Positions 13,505-26,640 of a DNA stretch of 64,000 nucleotides are shown piece by piece. The stretch covers positions 207,001 through 271,000 of the forward strand of contig JAQFVV010013070.1 in assembly GCA_028023455.1 (NCBI GenBank), read 5' to 3'. This DNA is from Epiperipatus broadwayi. Its lineage: Eukaryota > Onychophora > Udeonychophora > Euonychophora > Peripatidae. Made by a program: the position numbers and the translations under genes. Below the pieces are notes generated by a model. The model saw only the letters and a program-made list of their open reading frames with translations. It was not told the origin of the DNA and made no database searches. Within the stretch, counting starts at the first letter, position 1; every line of letters starts with the position of its first letter.

Positions 13505-16500
13505 AATGTAACCCTTACTTTCTTTCATGAAGAATAAGTAATTAATAGTAGGATTAGTTTCTTAACTATTTTCAAGTAAACTATTTTTTTGAAATTTAAG
13601 AAAAGTTAAAAGCTTTATTTAGAGAGATTAATAGCTGTGTGGCTTAAATTTAAAATATAGAGAAGAATCTGTTTGTATTTATTTAAAATTATATTTAGCA
13701 TTATATATAAGGAAAGGAGATTGACTATTGCATGCTGTAATATCTGAAAAAATGTTTATTTATATATCTAAACAGAAATGCCTTTATGAATCACAATATT
13801 TATGAATAAAAATGTTGGTACAAATTGAAATGGAACTTGTTATAGATAGCATTAGTTTGACAGTATTTGTATGAAAATAGGTTTAAAATTTTAGGAAATT
13901 AGGAACGATATTTTGTACTAATATGAATAAAGGATATTTTGTACTGAAATGAATATGAACAAGCACTAAATAATTAGCATTGTGAATCTGTGCATGCGTA
14001 TGTGTGTGTATGATGCATATATAGAATTTTTTCTTTGTGGAAATTTATACATTGTACTCTAGATTATTTGATGTATAATGTTAAATAAATTTATTTTGTA
14101 TGGATTTTACAGGAATTGGTTATTGTTTTTCAGTTCTAATTTTGATTTAAGTTTTAATTCAGAGATTTATTTATATAATATCCATTTTATAAAATACCAG
14201 TAATTCCATATATTTTTTGAATAGTTCTCATAAATCAAAGCAGTGTAAAATGTGTTAAGAAAGAAAAAAATTAAAACAAATTTGGAGCTGAAAGCAATAA
14301 ACCAAAACCAACATTTAACATATGGGGTCAAAGGTTGATCTCAAAGAGATAATCATAAATTAGAAGAAACAAAGCATGGAAAAGAAAAACTTGCAGGTGT
14401 TTTTTTCTTATAAAAGCTTAGGAAAATGAAGGGGGAAGGAATTGCTAATTCAATATCTGTCCATATTCTCTGATCATTTTCTCTCTCAGAGACAGCAATT
14501 GACTCAACTTGTTAAAAAGTGTGTGTATATTACTTAAAGATGAAGTGCTAATTAAATTATAAATGGTGTATATTTCTTTCTCTCCAAAATCAATTATGTC
14601 AAAATTAGCTCGTAACAAAAAAATTTGTACTCAATATCTCAATCTTCATATTTGGTGTTTAAAATTTCATTTAAAGAAAGACATCTCAGGAACAAAGTTT
14701 TACCATGGCTTATTTAATTAATAAAATTAAGGAAATGATCAGACTTTAATATAAAGTTAGTTAACTACTTATCAGTCTTATTAGTAATTTTTTTTGATCG
14801 AGACTCCAACCTAAGAATATAAAAAAAAGCATCTAGAGCATTATTTTGTTTGAAATTTTTTTTCTCCTGAAAGAAACTAAGAAAAAAAATGATGATGAAA
14901 ATTAAAGAAACTAAAGTTATGGACTAAAATGTGACAACAAGCATCTGAATTCGAACCCAGGAAGAAAAGTATTTTAAAAAAGGAAAGTCATCTGCAGAAC
15001 TAATTTTCAAGAAGTTTAATTATTGTGATTAAATATGAAGAGATCAAGTATCAATGTAGCTACACCTTGCATAAAAGAATTTTATGTGCATCTATAATCA
15101 TTAAAGACAGATGTAATGTGTTTTCCCAAGGCAGTGAACTAAAACTGGTAATTGGTGTTTGTGGACAATACATACGTGTTTTCGGTAAAGTATCAAAATC
15201 TTCAGACTTAGCTTTGAAGGAATTCAATTCAAAAAGACAATCCATAATGTTTTATTATTATTTAGTTTGCTTTTATTTATATGTTCATAGTATGTGTGAT
15301 AGATGTTTAACAGTTCTAGGAATTTTTTTTGTAAAAAAAGAGAGAGAGAGAGAAATGATTTTGACTCATAAGAAACAATTGAAAAAAAAAAGTTAATGTA
15401 TAATAGTGAGCATGCATAAATGCTTGTATATTTGTCATATGAAATAAAAAAAAAGGAAAGATTTTGTTATTACCAAAATTATATGCATATTATTAGTTGT
15501 GTGAAAAAGTATTTGAATGGTCATGGCTATGCCTTAATGTTTTGATGCGATCTGTTATGAGTATAAAGAGTAGATGGATGTTGTTGTCTGCTTGACTTTT
15601 GAAATTAATATAGTACATGGGTTTGGTTCATGATCTGTTAGACTTTGTCATTTGTATCAAGACTATAATTACCCTGTGTGTATATATATAAAGGTATAAA
15701 TGCTGAGTATTACTGAGATAGAGTTATCATACCACCTTGAATGGATAGATAGAAATAATTATTTTATAGTTTAGCTACTATGTATGCAGTATTAGGAGAT
15801 TGAGGACGTGATCCCAGCTCCATTTGTACTTATTAATTAAATAGGGAATTATTGATGCAGTTGTGGTAAAATGTTTTGCATGCACATTTAAAGTAAATGT
15901 GCAGAAACTAATTTTTTACATAATTCTTAGCTTCAGGAAAAAGGCAGTTCTTTGGCCAATGATGACATTTGAAGTTATGAATTGTTTAATCTCCCTTACT
16001 GAGACACTAATGTGTGAATTGAGAAGTGCTGCATGGTGCTATAAAATATCTGGAGGGTTCTTCAAGATATGATAAAAGTTGCTATGATAGGTTGAAGGTT
16101 ATAGTTCAGATATGTGTGTTGATGTGGGGATGGGAAAAAGTTACTTTAATTTATAGGCTGGCCAATCTGTAGTCAGAGTATATGGAAAGTAATAAAATTA
16201 GACATTGTCAAACTGTGGCAATATACTAGCACGTCAAAATGTATACAGTCACTAAAGTGGTAACATGATGATCAAAATTACAGAGGGATAACAATAAATA
16301 TTTAGTATGCATGGAAATAAAACTATGGTTCATATTCCAACCAATTATTTAGAATTGGTTACAGGTTTGGGTATAACATTGTCTTTACATAGGGAATACA
16401 AAATATTATTGCTTGTTGGAGCAGCTCAATTTATAATTGTTGTAATAAAGGGGGGGGGGCAATACATTTATAGGCTTTGTGTAAAGTTATAAGATAATTT

Positions 16501-16599
16501 CGTGTTTATCTTTAAATGCGGAATACTGATATCAAGCATAAGCACTTCAATATAAACAGTGATTTAAGTTTTAAGGAAATTTAAATAATCTGAAAGTAT
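13502..16599. other. AT-rich spacer; one weak coding-like patch at 15040-15245
   Basis: Mostly featureless. At 14945-14959 CTGAATTCGAACCCA reads on the minus strand as a tRNA B-box (GGGTTCGAATTC), and the same 15 bases occur in the SINE-like segment near 52108. A frame at 15025-15396 (plus) has a less biased stretch (SELKLVIGVCGQYIRVFGKV) with no recognised family and no convincing splice sites; I do not call a gene. Confidence 0.4.
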
Positions 16600-16785
<186 letters not shown>

Positions 16786-19700
16786 GTTAAAGTGTATTTC
16801 ATACAAAAGACAGCAAATATTTATTTTATAATGAGTATAACATATGAGATTGTAGTGATATTATATGTGTGTTTCTTTCTTATTAATGTATAATAAATAT
16901 CTGTTATTGTTATTAATTTACATGCGTGTCTTGTGTTTTAATATTTCAAATATCTACAGAATCTATATTCAGCACCTATATCTAGAACTAATACCAGATC
17001 ACTTTTAAATATATGAATTGTCTTACATTGATTGATTTTCATAGTTGATTTCCATAGTTGACTTACATAATTTATTTCCATGATTGATTTCCATGGTTTA
17101 CTTCCATAGTTTACTTCGCCGAATGATTTCCATAATTCACCTTTTTAAAATATTAACCTAGAAAGATTTATTTCTTATATTGGGGGGGGGATCATTTTGT
17201 GTGGACAAATAATATACCTGACTCTTAAAATGTAATAGATTTAAAAGTACTAATTAAATTTGGCAAACAGTTGATATGAAAGAGAATAAAATGAGAGAAA
17301 ATAGTCAATTTAGAGATATTAAATTTAGTTATTTGGTTCATTGCAATGTTATAAATATTAGGAGAAGATATAAAATCCCTTCTTGCTTTTGGTATTTAAT
17401 ATGATTCCCACTGGTAAACTCACCTTAAAATTTAATTTAGCAAGTTTTGGGATCATATCCATCACATTGCAATTGTTAATAATTGCACCTCATTTGCAGA
17501 TCAAGACCTTGAGAAAGACTACTTTGATTATTAAATCTAAGGACTAGCTCGCAAGTTAAGTAGAGTAAATATGAAAATAAAGAAGTAATATTATAATAAG
17601 GATAATGAATCTATGGTTAGTTGGAAGACATATATGTGTGGTAATGAAATAAGAAACATCAGTTGAGAAGATATACAGAAGAAAATAATGCAGACAGTTA
17701 GTGTTATATAACTGTGACTATTAAAAGTGATGGATGCTGAGAATGAAAAATAAAGTAGTGGGATTAAATGGGAAGGATTTACAACATTTCTTTATCCTAC
17801 TTTAAATTAAATAATAATATTATGTTATATATATTATAGACATAAGTTATGAGTTCTCTGCATCTATTACTAATTTATTTCTAGCCATTTATATATTAGA
17901 AGTATATAGGTGGCATTCTTGTAACTACCACTTGAGATTATATCTAGATAAGGTTGTGGAAGAAAGTTGTCTAGTTTATTTAGTTAGCAGTAATAACCTA
18001 TCATGAGAGTATTATATAATGGTTATTAAGTTTAAAATTAAGACCATAATAAACTGAGTTTGAATTCCTTTTTTCATTAGATCCTATAGTTAAAAGCAAG
18101 GATGATGATCTCTGATGGGCATTACAATTTTATAGTTCCAATTTGGCACCTGGGTATACATAATCTTATTATTATTATCATTAGACAAACACACCAGCAG
18201 TCCTTGTTTGGTTCTAGAGTTATTTTCCATCGACTAGCTACTTGCACTAAAGTTGAGGTTAGAATATATATTGTAACAGTTTTTGTTATATTTAATATTT
18301 AATTTTTACTGTAACCTCAAGCAAAAAGCAAATACAAACCTAATTAACTCTTAAGTCTATATTCCTGACCGAACACTGAAAAAATATGCACATATTATTC
18401 CAATGTTATATTTCCTGGTCAGACACCCCTTGGCTACTGGACAAAAGTATTTATAAGGAATGCTTTATTAGGCACCCAGCACTTTAAATATTTATAATTT
18501 TTTCTTGGAGATTATCATGGTAACAGAGGAATATATGAGTACATAGACCCTGTCCTTCTTTTTTGTTTATTCCACTTTTATACTCTTTAGAATAAAAGAA
18601 AAAATCATTTATTTGTCTCTTATTTTATTTAAATCTAAAATTAACCACATAAGTTTTAATAACTCAGATTTAATTTGCTACTGTTATTCGTTCCTTGGTG
18701 AAAAAAGAATTAAGCAAGATAATTATTTTTAGCAGTAATAATGTTTAATAAAAAAAATTATCAAATTAAATGGCATAATGAATTTAAATATCTAAAATAA
18801 CAAACAAATCTATAAGCATTGAATTAATATAATTATACTGCAGAATAGCTAATTAGCACAAGTCCTGCATAAAGTAATTGTTCCTTTATCTAACAAAATA
18901 ACTTCTCTAGTAATAGTTCTTCCTTTTTTTGTTGTTTCTCTTTTTTAACTTTTAAACTAAATATTGCACAATTTTAAACTAGATATAAAATAAATCAATA
19001 CATGCATGTTTGATAGAAAAATGTTTACTTAGGTTATTAGATATCTGGCACTCTATAGACCACCTGTGGAAGCACTCATTTTTTTTGCAGAGACGGTTGA
19101 GTCTTCACTAGACATTCCAGCTGTCTGGGTTATTCTTGGTGTGGTCCATGCAGTTGGTTTGGTTTCCTTCTTTCTTGATTTATTTTTATCAGTGACATTC
19201 ATTCCTTTCTTCAGGCATAGCATGGTTAATAATGGCAATCTATTTAGCAGAGAAAACAGCAGATGTTATTTCATGGATGAGTGATAATTCAGATGGGCAA
19301 AGAGTGAGCAAACACTCATGTTGGGCCACTAGCCATGCATATTAACAGACATATGCCCACTAATATTGTTCAGAAAAACTAGTTTCACATTTTAGTTTTT
19401 TTGACAAATCTGATAAACAAAAATCCAAAAATCAACTAATTAATAATCCAGATCTGCCTTATTTACAGATTTGCCGGCTATTGTTTACTGGAATGCCACT
19501 AATTAACAATATGTCCTTTCACACATTTATTTTTATCTTATACAGATCTATGATAAAAATTTTGGACAAGTTTCACATTTTAATAAAATTTATATTTAAA
19601 GTTACTTTTTTACAATGTTTTAATTATCATAACTCTCTAAAACCTTTTATTTGTCTATACGTTTCTAATATTTTTATTTACCCCCCCCCCCAATAAGTAA

Positions 19701-19949
19701 TTTTAAAAAGAAAAATAGACATATTTTGTTATACACCCCTTCTTTTTTCCTTTTTTCTTTTTTTTAGAAATAAAAGTCTTCACAGCCTTTTAACTAATTT
19801 TCAACTAATTATTAACCCTTTCACTAGTTTTATGTATATATTTTTTTTCTATTTTTGAAAAATATCAATTACCTAATTCTTTTAATTTCTTTGTTTGTTT
19901 CACTTTTACCCTTCAACTAATTTCACTTTATTTATTATTAATAATAAAT
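16786..19949. other. AT-rich spacer with a small minisatellite at 17028-17141
   Basis: 17028-17141 carries about seven copies of a ~16-bp unit close to TTGATTTCCATAG. Around 19060-19230 the base composition is richer in GC and open on the minus strand with a Lys/Thr/Ser-rich peptide, ending in CCACAG/GTGG, which could imitate a donor site; no family was recognised. Homopolymer C and G runs occur at 17181-17189 and 19681-19691. Confidence 0.45.
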
Positions 19950-20395
19950 ACACCTATACCCCACTTAGCGATTGTCTATTTAGCAATATTTCACAATAGC
20001 AATCATCATCAATTTGTACCCACTACTTAGATTTACAATTGATTTTTCACTATAACGATTGGGAAAAAATATAAAAAAAATTTTTTTTGGCAGCCATCTT
20101 GAATTTTGCATCACTGATGACATCAGAGAACATGTATATTAAATTCATTTTACCCAAAAGCAAAAGTGTCTTATTGTAATATGTATACAGGTAATGACTT
20201 TGCTGTAATTGTATACACATACAATATTTTATTCATAAAACACAATGTTAGGGCTGCATTCAGTATTTTGAATATAGAATGTATAAACTTAAAATATCTA
20301 TAATTACTGAATCTATAATACTGTATACATCATATATAATAACACAGCCAATGATCATCCACTTTTTCTTTTAAAATATATATGTTCTACAATAA

Positions 20396-20734
20396 TATCA
20401 ACAAATTAAAAATCCTCCTCCTTTTTCTTTTTGAAAACTTTATTTTCTTATCTCAATACTGAACATATACAATATATATATATATATAATACAAAACTCC
20501 AATGTTTCAACATTGATTTGTAATTAAATATTGTAAAAGAAAGAGTAATAAAATATAGTAGTGGGTGAGAGATATCCTTGAAAATGACTGTATGAAGATA
20601 AACAGTTGAAATGTTGGAGTTTTGTATTATATAAATACTGTATATACAGTATATATATATATATATATTCAGTATTGAGATAAGAAAATAGAGTTTTTGA
20701 AAAGAAAAAAAGAAGGATTTTTAATTTGTTGATA
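20396..20734. mobile_element. Foldback (MITE-like) inverted repeat, ~340 bp
   Basis: The arms read inwards TATCAACAAATTAAAAATCC ... TCTTATCTCAATACTGAA ... AATACAAAACTCCAA and recur inverted from 20607 to 20734. Arms are ~115-125 bp, each interrupted by a TA run. The centre is ~95 bp of unrelated AT-rich sequence. Confidence 0.8.
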
Positions 20735-20748
20735 ATACTGTATACATA

Positions 20749-20828
20749 TAAGTGTTGAATGTCTTTAGAAAAATTAAACTTGGATTATTTAAATAAAGTT
20801 TAATTTTTCTAAAAACATTCAACACTTA
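20749..20828. repeat. Long hairpin, ~33-bp arms
   Basis: TAAGTGTTGAATGTCTTTAG with the following ...AAAAATTAAACTT is mirrored by AAAGTTTAATTTTTCTAAAA with ...ACATTCAACACTTA, around a ~13-nt loop. It lies just outside the foldback, so the two form consecutive palindromes. Confidence 0.85.
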
Positions 20829-22039
20829 TATTAGATGATGAAATACTCCAATATATAAATACAGTACAGGACAACTAAAATATCATCATCACAAACTTTC
20901 AGAAAAACACTAAATATGAATATTAAACTGCGTGTTTAATTATGATATATTATTTTTAGAACACCTGGATAATTATGTAAAAATAGTTATTGATTTTGTA
21001 ACTTCATTAATAAACATATTGTTTACACTCAAGTTGTTTAAAAAACAAAAAACAAAAAAAAACAAACAACATTTTAAAACGCAAATATCGAATTAGAAAA
21101 GTTTAAAAAGAAAAAAAACAGATTGTACTGTATTTAAAATAAATGTTAATGAATGTCCTTCTACACGAAAGGGGGGGGGGGACTATTAGATTACTAAAAA
21201 TACTGTACAGTATTTATTAAGATTCCAACAGTCGACTTATGGCAAATGTAAAATAAAAGAAAAGGGAACTTAGCATATGTTTTTTAGAAAATTAGTACCA
21301 TTGGGTTTTTTTTTTTCTTTTAAAATAAGTTGAATTTTTTTTCTAAAGTTGACCGATTTTCTTGTACAGTAATAAGTCTTTATGTTCAATTAAATAATTT
21401 ATAATTAAACATTGTTTTTTAATTTGAATAATTTCACATAAGTAATAAACATAAATGTACAGTAATATGTACTGTAATACAAATTTAAAAAAAATGCATA
21501 TCAGTATGGATTTTTTTTCATTACAATGAAAAACTTCTGCGGAAGAATATAAAAACTCTTAAATTCAAATTTAGTTTCACTTTCTCTTTCTTTTGGCTGT
21601 ACAGTACTTTTTAAACAGTGAAAATATGCATTTTTTTCCTAGAGATATAAAACTTTTCTTTTTAGATACCGTATTTAGTAATCATTGTCATAAAAAAATC
21701 AAGATATTCTTTGGGCTTGGAAACCAATGTGGATATTTTCTGTTGACTGGAACTGACCATTTTTTTCCCATAGACCTCCATTATAAATATGTATTATATA
21801 TATATGATATTCTTGCTTAACGATGAGTTTTGGAGGACCAATTGCCATCACTAAGCGGGGTAAAGATGTACATACAGGTGTAACAAAAAACGTATGTAGT
21901 CTGCACAATATATATATATATAATTGTAGTAATAGCTGACAAATTTAACATGCATAGGTAATTTAAATGAAGAAATACTTAGGGTTTCATAACGTTATTA
22001 TGATTCCTTTTTTTCCCATTGATATATAGAATGTGGACA

Positions 22040-23090
22040 TGTCTGTTTTATTTTATTTTTAAAAAATTACATTCAGATGATATAGAAAATGAGCAATAAA
22101 ATAGTAAACTGTGAACATATTTTGTGCTTAAAATGGTAACTCTTGATATTAATAGTGATAAAATGCCACAGTAGGCATATAACTGTTTAAGAAAACAAAG
22201 ACTCACATTTGTCCTTATTTTTCTTCAAAAGTAGACACCTTTATCAAGTGCAAAATATTATAAATTAATATTATAACAGATTTTATTGTTGAAATATTTT
22301 TAAGAAAATGTAAATATCTGTTTTATTTTGTTTTAGAAAAATCAGAGTCAGAGAAATGAAATAGTAAATTGTAAACACTTTTTGCTTATAAAAACGAAAC
22401 CGGTTTTAAATGCAATATATAGTTAATTACAAAAATAAAATGCTACAGTAAACATATTTATCTTTAAGAAAACAAACTCTCACAACGTTTTTATTTTATT
22501 TTATTGGACTTTTTATTGTATGTTATAAATTAACATATTTAACAGATGTTATTGCTGAAATATTTTTAAAGTGCCAAGATATGCTTTATTTTTAAAAATC
22601 AGCCAGATGATATGGACAGTGATCTTTTAGAGGCAAAATATGTTTACAGTTGACTATTTATCATTTATCACAGCCTATATAATCTGACTGTGATTTTGCT
22701 AAAATAAAATAGAATAGATATGGTCTTGTTCTTATAAATATTTCAACAATAACAACTTTTAAAAATTATTAATTTATAACACATAATTCTTGGTAGAAGT
22801 GTCTATTATAACCAGAAAAATAGGGAAAGCTGTTAGATATTATTTCCTTAAGTAAGCATGTACATGTTTACTGTAGCAAGCTATAAATATCAAGACATTA
22901 CCCCTTTAAACTGGTCCCTTTTTATTGCAGAAGGTGAGTTTACTATTTTTATTAGTTAATGTTTATATCATCTTACTATGATTTTTCTAAAATAAAATAG
23001 AAAATATATTTCCATGTTATTAAAAAATATCTCAACAATAACATCTGTGAAAAATTATTAATTTACATATATTTGGTTATAAAAAAAATT
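22040..23090. repeat. Palindromic array of ~270-bp units (three direct, two inverted)
   Basis: Units starting near 22045, 22318 and 22580 share TTTTATTTT-(A/G)-rich...AATAGTAAACTGTGAACA, ATGCCACAGTAGGCATAT and AACAGATTTTATTGTTGAAA blocks. From about 22690 the same blocks come back in reverse complement (AAATATTTCAACAATAACA at ~22737 and a similar block at ~23025). The symmetry centre is near 22660. No protein is seen. It resembles subterminal arrays of a large DNA transposon, but no ends were found. Confidence 0.7.
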
Positions 23091-26000
23091 TTTTTTTAAC
23101 CATATAAATATGATCAAAAATAAAATGTTTGCAAATTTGAATTACAAATACAAACAAAGGATATATATATATATTGTCACCATCACTTAATTACACATTT
23201 TTATATAATATTTTAAAATATTTATATTAAGATACAATGAATTATAAATATTTACATTTTTACAAAAATGAAAAAAATATCGGTGTCTTTATTGGCCAAT
23301 GTTTTTATAAGATTAATTAAGATTATGTGCACACTTTTTAAGCAATGTTTATTTTAATAAGAAGGTAAAAAAATCAATGTTTTATTGAAAATGTTTGAAA
23401 CGTATAGCTATTAAAATGATTGAGGAATATTGATTAATAAGCATACATTCTAATTCAGCAGTTCAATATTTTTACAGAAAATATAATTATGAAATTAATT
23501 GCAAAGTATTAAAATACGCTGACAGCAACTTTTAACTTATTAATTACTGACGACAGATTTGTTATCTAATAATTATTTGTATATGTAAATAGAAGAGTTA
23601 CGCAATTCATTTAAATTAAAACGTCAAAGTTCTTTTAAAACCTTTTTGAATGAATAATTTTAAATTAACCTTTACGAAGCTTTCTAATTATTTAAAAATA
23701 TTTAATAATTTACTACAAAAATTAAAGTGTTTAATTGTAATGGAAAATATAAATGTCAATCTTTTAACATTAAAAAAAAAAATGTTTTCAAAACAGTACA
23801 TTCAATAACTAAAATTCATTTAATGTTAAAGTTTAATCATAATTTGAAAGTAAAAAAAATAAATTATTCATAATTGCTAAATTTAGTGACAAGGTGAATA
23901 CTAAAATTTTATGACTTAATAAAGTATGTACATAATAAAAATATTTTTTGAATTTATTAGAAATAAAAGTAGTGTTCAAATGGATTCTTATACAGTCTTA
24001 GTGATATTTCGCTGCACATTTTAAAAACATATGAATAAAGATATCAATAAAGACTGATAACTACCAAAACACATTTAGATGCTGAAGAACGTGATTGAAG
24101 TTTTAAAAATATATCTAAAACGCCCACACATATAGAGACACGTGTGGAGAAAAGGAGAAATGATCTTGAATATTACATTTAATAACAAACACGCATATTA
24201 ATCTTATTTGGTTTTTAAGTTTATATCAGGTTTGGAATTATGTGATAATCTCTAACCTAACAAATGATCTGAAAATATGGTTATCTAAATAGAAGGCGTT
24301 GAAGATGATAAGGCAAAATATTTGACAGTTGTAGATTAAATTGTAATACTATAATATTTTATTATTAGAGTAAAATTGTTTGCAAATAATATGAGATATA
24401 AATAATAATATGAATGAATAATAACTAATAACTGACTAAATATTTCCAATTGCTTAATAGAGTGATAATTTCCAAAGCTCATGTTGACTTTAAACAAACT
24501 TACTTTTCTAGTTCTCTCTTTACTTTCTCTCTCATATTCTCTCTTTTTTGAATTATTATTTTTCATGACTTATGTTACTATAAATCCTGCTTATTATGAA
24601 TTTCTTAGGTTATCTGTTATTTCTCTGCATTAGTTGTGATAATGCAATTGTTTATTTGTGCAACCATATTTTTAATGTTAATTATGCTCACTGTAATGCA
24701 GATGAAATTTATTTATTTATTTATAAATGAGAGCTGCAGAATTGAAAAGTAATTGTGACATGGTAAAAGCCAATATTAATTTGAAATAAAATATTTTGTT
24801 ATTAATGAGTCTATATTTGAGAAGTACTATTTAAAAATCCATTGTCATACAAATGTTAAAGGTTTTAAGGAAAGTGGTCTAAAAATTTATCTTGTGAAGC
24901 CTACTACTTACAACAAATACAATAACATAGAGTTACAATAATATTATTTATAATGGTAGTTATACCAAAAAGTATTAAAGCAATATAGGTACAAAGAGTT
25001 TAAAACTTCATTTATCATTAATTATATTTAAATCAGAATTCACACTTTCTCTTTATTCCACATATCAAAGTATTAGCGCTAAATAAAATCAATACTTTGG
25101 ATGCCTAGTATAAGCACATGCTCATGTCTGGCTTTTACTATTTAGATTATTTTATACTTTTGGAAAAGTATGTTCATTTAACAATAAATGCTTCAATGAA
25201 CTTTTTTCTGAATTATGAAAACCATTTTCATTTCAGGACAAGACAAAAACATAAAATAATCTTCATAGTAAACTTTATATAAGACCAAACTCATAGAATC
25301 ACTGTTTAGAATCATTCTAAATTCTTTATTTTTTTATTATTTCCAGGTCATATGCCAGATAGTAGTAGAAATCAGTAATGCAAATCTCTTCTCAAAATAA
25401 ATATTCAACCTATTTTTTGGATCACAGCAGTTAGACAGGTTAATATTTTCAGCATTACATTGCCCATTGATATCACCTTTTTCTCAAAGTTTATTTTCAT
25501 TATATAATTTAATTTTTGATGTACACTTTAAAAATGGTTTAAGAAAGGATAATTTGAGACATATTTCTGTCATACTAATGACATCCTGTGCTAATTATTA
25601 CCTTTTAAAATATATTCTAATTTAAACTCAAGTATACTAAATATTTATTTTAACAAAATAAATCTGTTATCAGTTATAAATATGGTGGATTATATATATT
25701 TTAACTCATCCACTCTGCATGGTTTTATACAGTTGGTAGAGTATCATATATGTGATTAGGAAGTCCCAGGATCAATTCTGACACTCAAACATCTTATGAA
25801 CACTTGACTAATAAAAGCATATGTCGTTTATCTTAGCTCACTCGATATTTTTGGCTATTTTTGTTCCATTATAGGATAAAGGCTTCTATACATCAGTTTT
25901 TTTAAATTTTCATAGTCTATCCCAATCCATCATTGGAATATATTCAAAATCATATTTAGTAACAAATTTAACAAAATCTATGTTAATAGAACAGAAAAAC

Positions 26001-26129
26001 AAACATACCATTTATTAAATTGAACAAATGTATTATTGCTATTTTACATTAAGTAAAAGTTATCTCTGCCAAATTTTTGTGATATTTACACTGTAAACAA
26101 GATCCATCAAATTGTACAATTAAGTGTAT
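23091..26129. other. AT-rich spacer, tRNA-SINE trace inside
   Basis: No gene was recognised. Notable only are a short A/T hairpin at 23071-23107 and the SINE remnant at ~25700-25890, listed separately. Confidence 0.55.
25700..25890 (+). mobile_element. tRNA-derived SINE remnant
   Basis: ATACAGTTGGTAGAG (25727-25741) matches an RNA polymerase III A-box in its tRNA setting (CAGTTGGTAGAGC), and AGGATCAATTCTGA (25769-25782) is a decayed B-box at the right distance. No cloverleaf can be completed, so it is not a functional tRNA. The unrelated AT-rich 3' part has uncertain length. Confidence 0.6.
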
Positions 26130-26640
26130 TAATATATGAATTCATAGTATTATTTCAGGGAGCTGCTTTGTAGTAAAAATATAACAACTAAATTAGCTGA
26201 CATTTCAGTTCAATGTTTTGCTACTATAACAAATACTTTCTTTCTCAAACCATAAGAATGTGTTTGCTGAGATTTAAAATCATTATTTTTTTCTTTATTT
26301 TCTCCTTATTCTCAAACTCTATTGTTTGAGAAGTCTTATAAATTATTTTATCCTGCAATAGCTTTTTCCAAATATTGTTACTTTTTTCAACTAACACTTT
26401 TTATTTATGCTCTTAGGCCTTTTAAAAATTTCCATAGCTTCCATTAGCAGTTTCTACTTATATTGTTCATTTTTTCCAGAATATGTGTTTTATTAAAATT
26501 GATGCCATGGTTAATTAATTTAATGTCTGAACAGATGGATCATGAATTGGATTTTTCTCTAAATGCCAAAATGTAATCTTTCTTCTTATTATCTGGTGGT
26601 TATGTGTATGACAACAAAACTTTTGTATCATTTTTATAAA
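26130..26640 (-). pseudogene. Penelope-like element 3' fragment (family 2, copy 2)
   Basis: The plus-strand text from 26140 (CATAGTATTATTTC...GTAGTAAAAATATAA...GCTGACAT) parallels the 3' flank of the copy at 11870. On the minus strand a PLE endonuclease tail is readable in pieces: a His-containing helix remnant around 26500-26580 (KLINHGINFNKTH) and a downstream block near 26410-26450 (LWKFLKG), equivalent to IFKRPKS in copy 1. Stops interrupt every frame, and the GIY-YIG core is lost or beyond recognition. Shared coding and non-coding similarity shows both are one PLE family with a conserved 3' end. Confidence 0.6.

Larger units (their letters stand above)
19950..21881. mobile_element. Candidate 1.9-kb non-autonomous DNA element with inverted ends
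   Basis: The left end ACACCTATACCCCACTTAGC (19950 on) corresponds to the reverse complement of the right end, ACACCTGTA then, after an 11-14 bp indel, ACCCCGCTTAGTGAT (right edge at 21881). A second subterminal motif, CGTTAAGC, lies near 21816-21823. No transposase was found; small frames near 21600-21900 look like subterminal sequence, not protein. Target duplications are not obvious. It encloses a foldback at 20396-20734 and a hairpin at 20749-20828. Confidence 0.5.

Noticed and set aside
14945-14959. B-box string suggesting a tRNA or SINE
   Set aside because: No A-box at the right distance and no cloverleaf; recorded only as similarity to 52108.
15025-15396. 123-residue plus frame with a patch that looks like protein
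   Set aside because: No family, no clear splice sites, and its end runs into a GA/poly-A stretch; kept only as a note.
19053-19284. Possible exon on either strand in a GC-richer patch
   Set aside because: A donor-like CAG/GTGG exists on the minus strand, but there is no acceptor or recognisable protein.
22912-22940. TTTTTATTGCAGAAGGTGAG, looking like acceptor plus donor around 3 nt
   Set aside because: A 3-nt exon is implausible and no neighbouring exon is seen; probably chance inside the repeat array.
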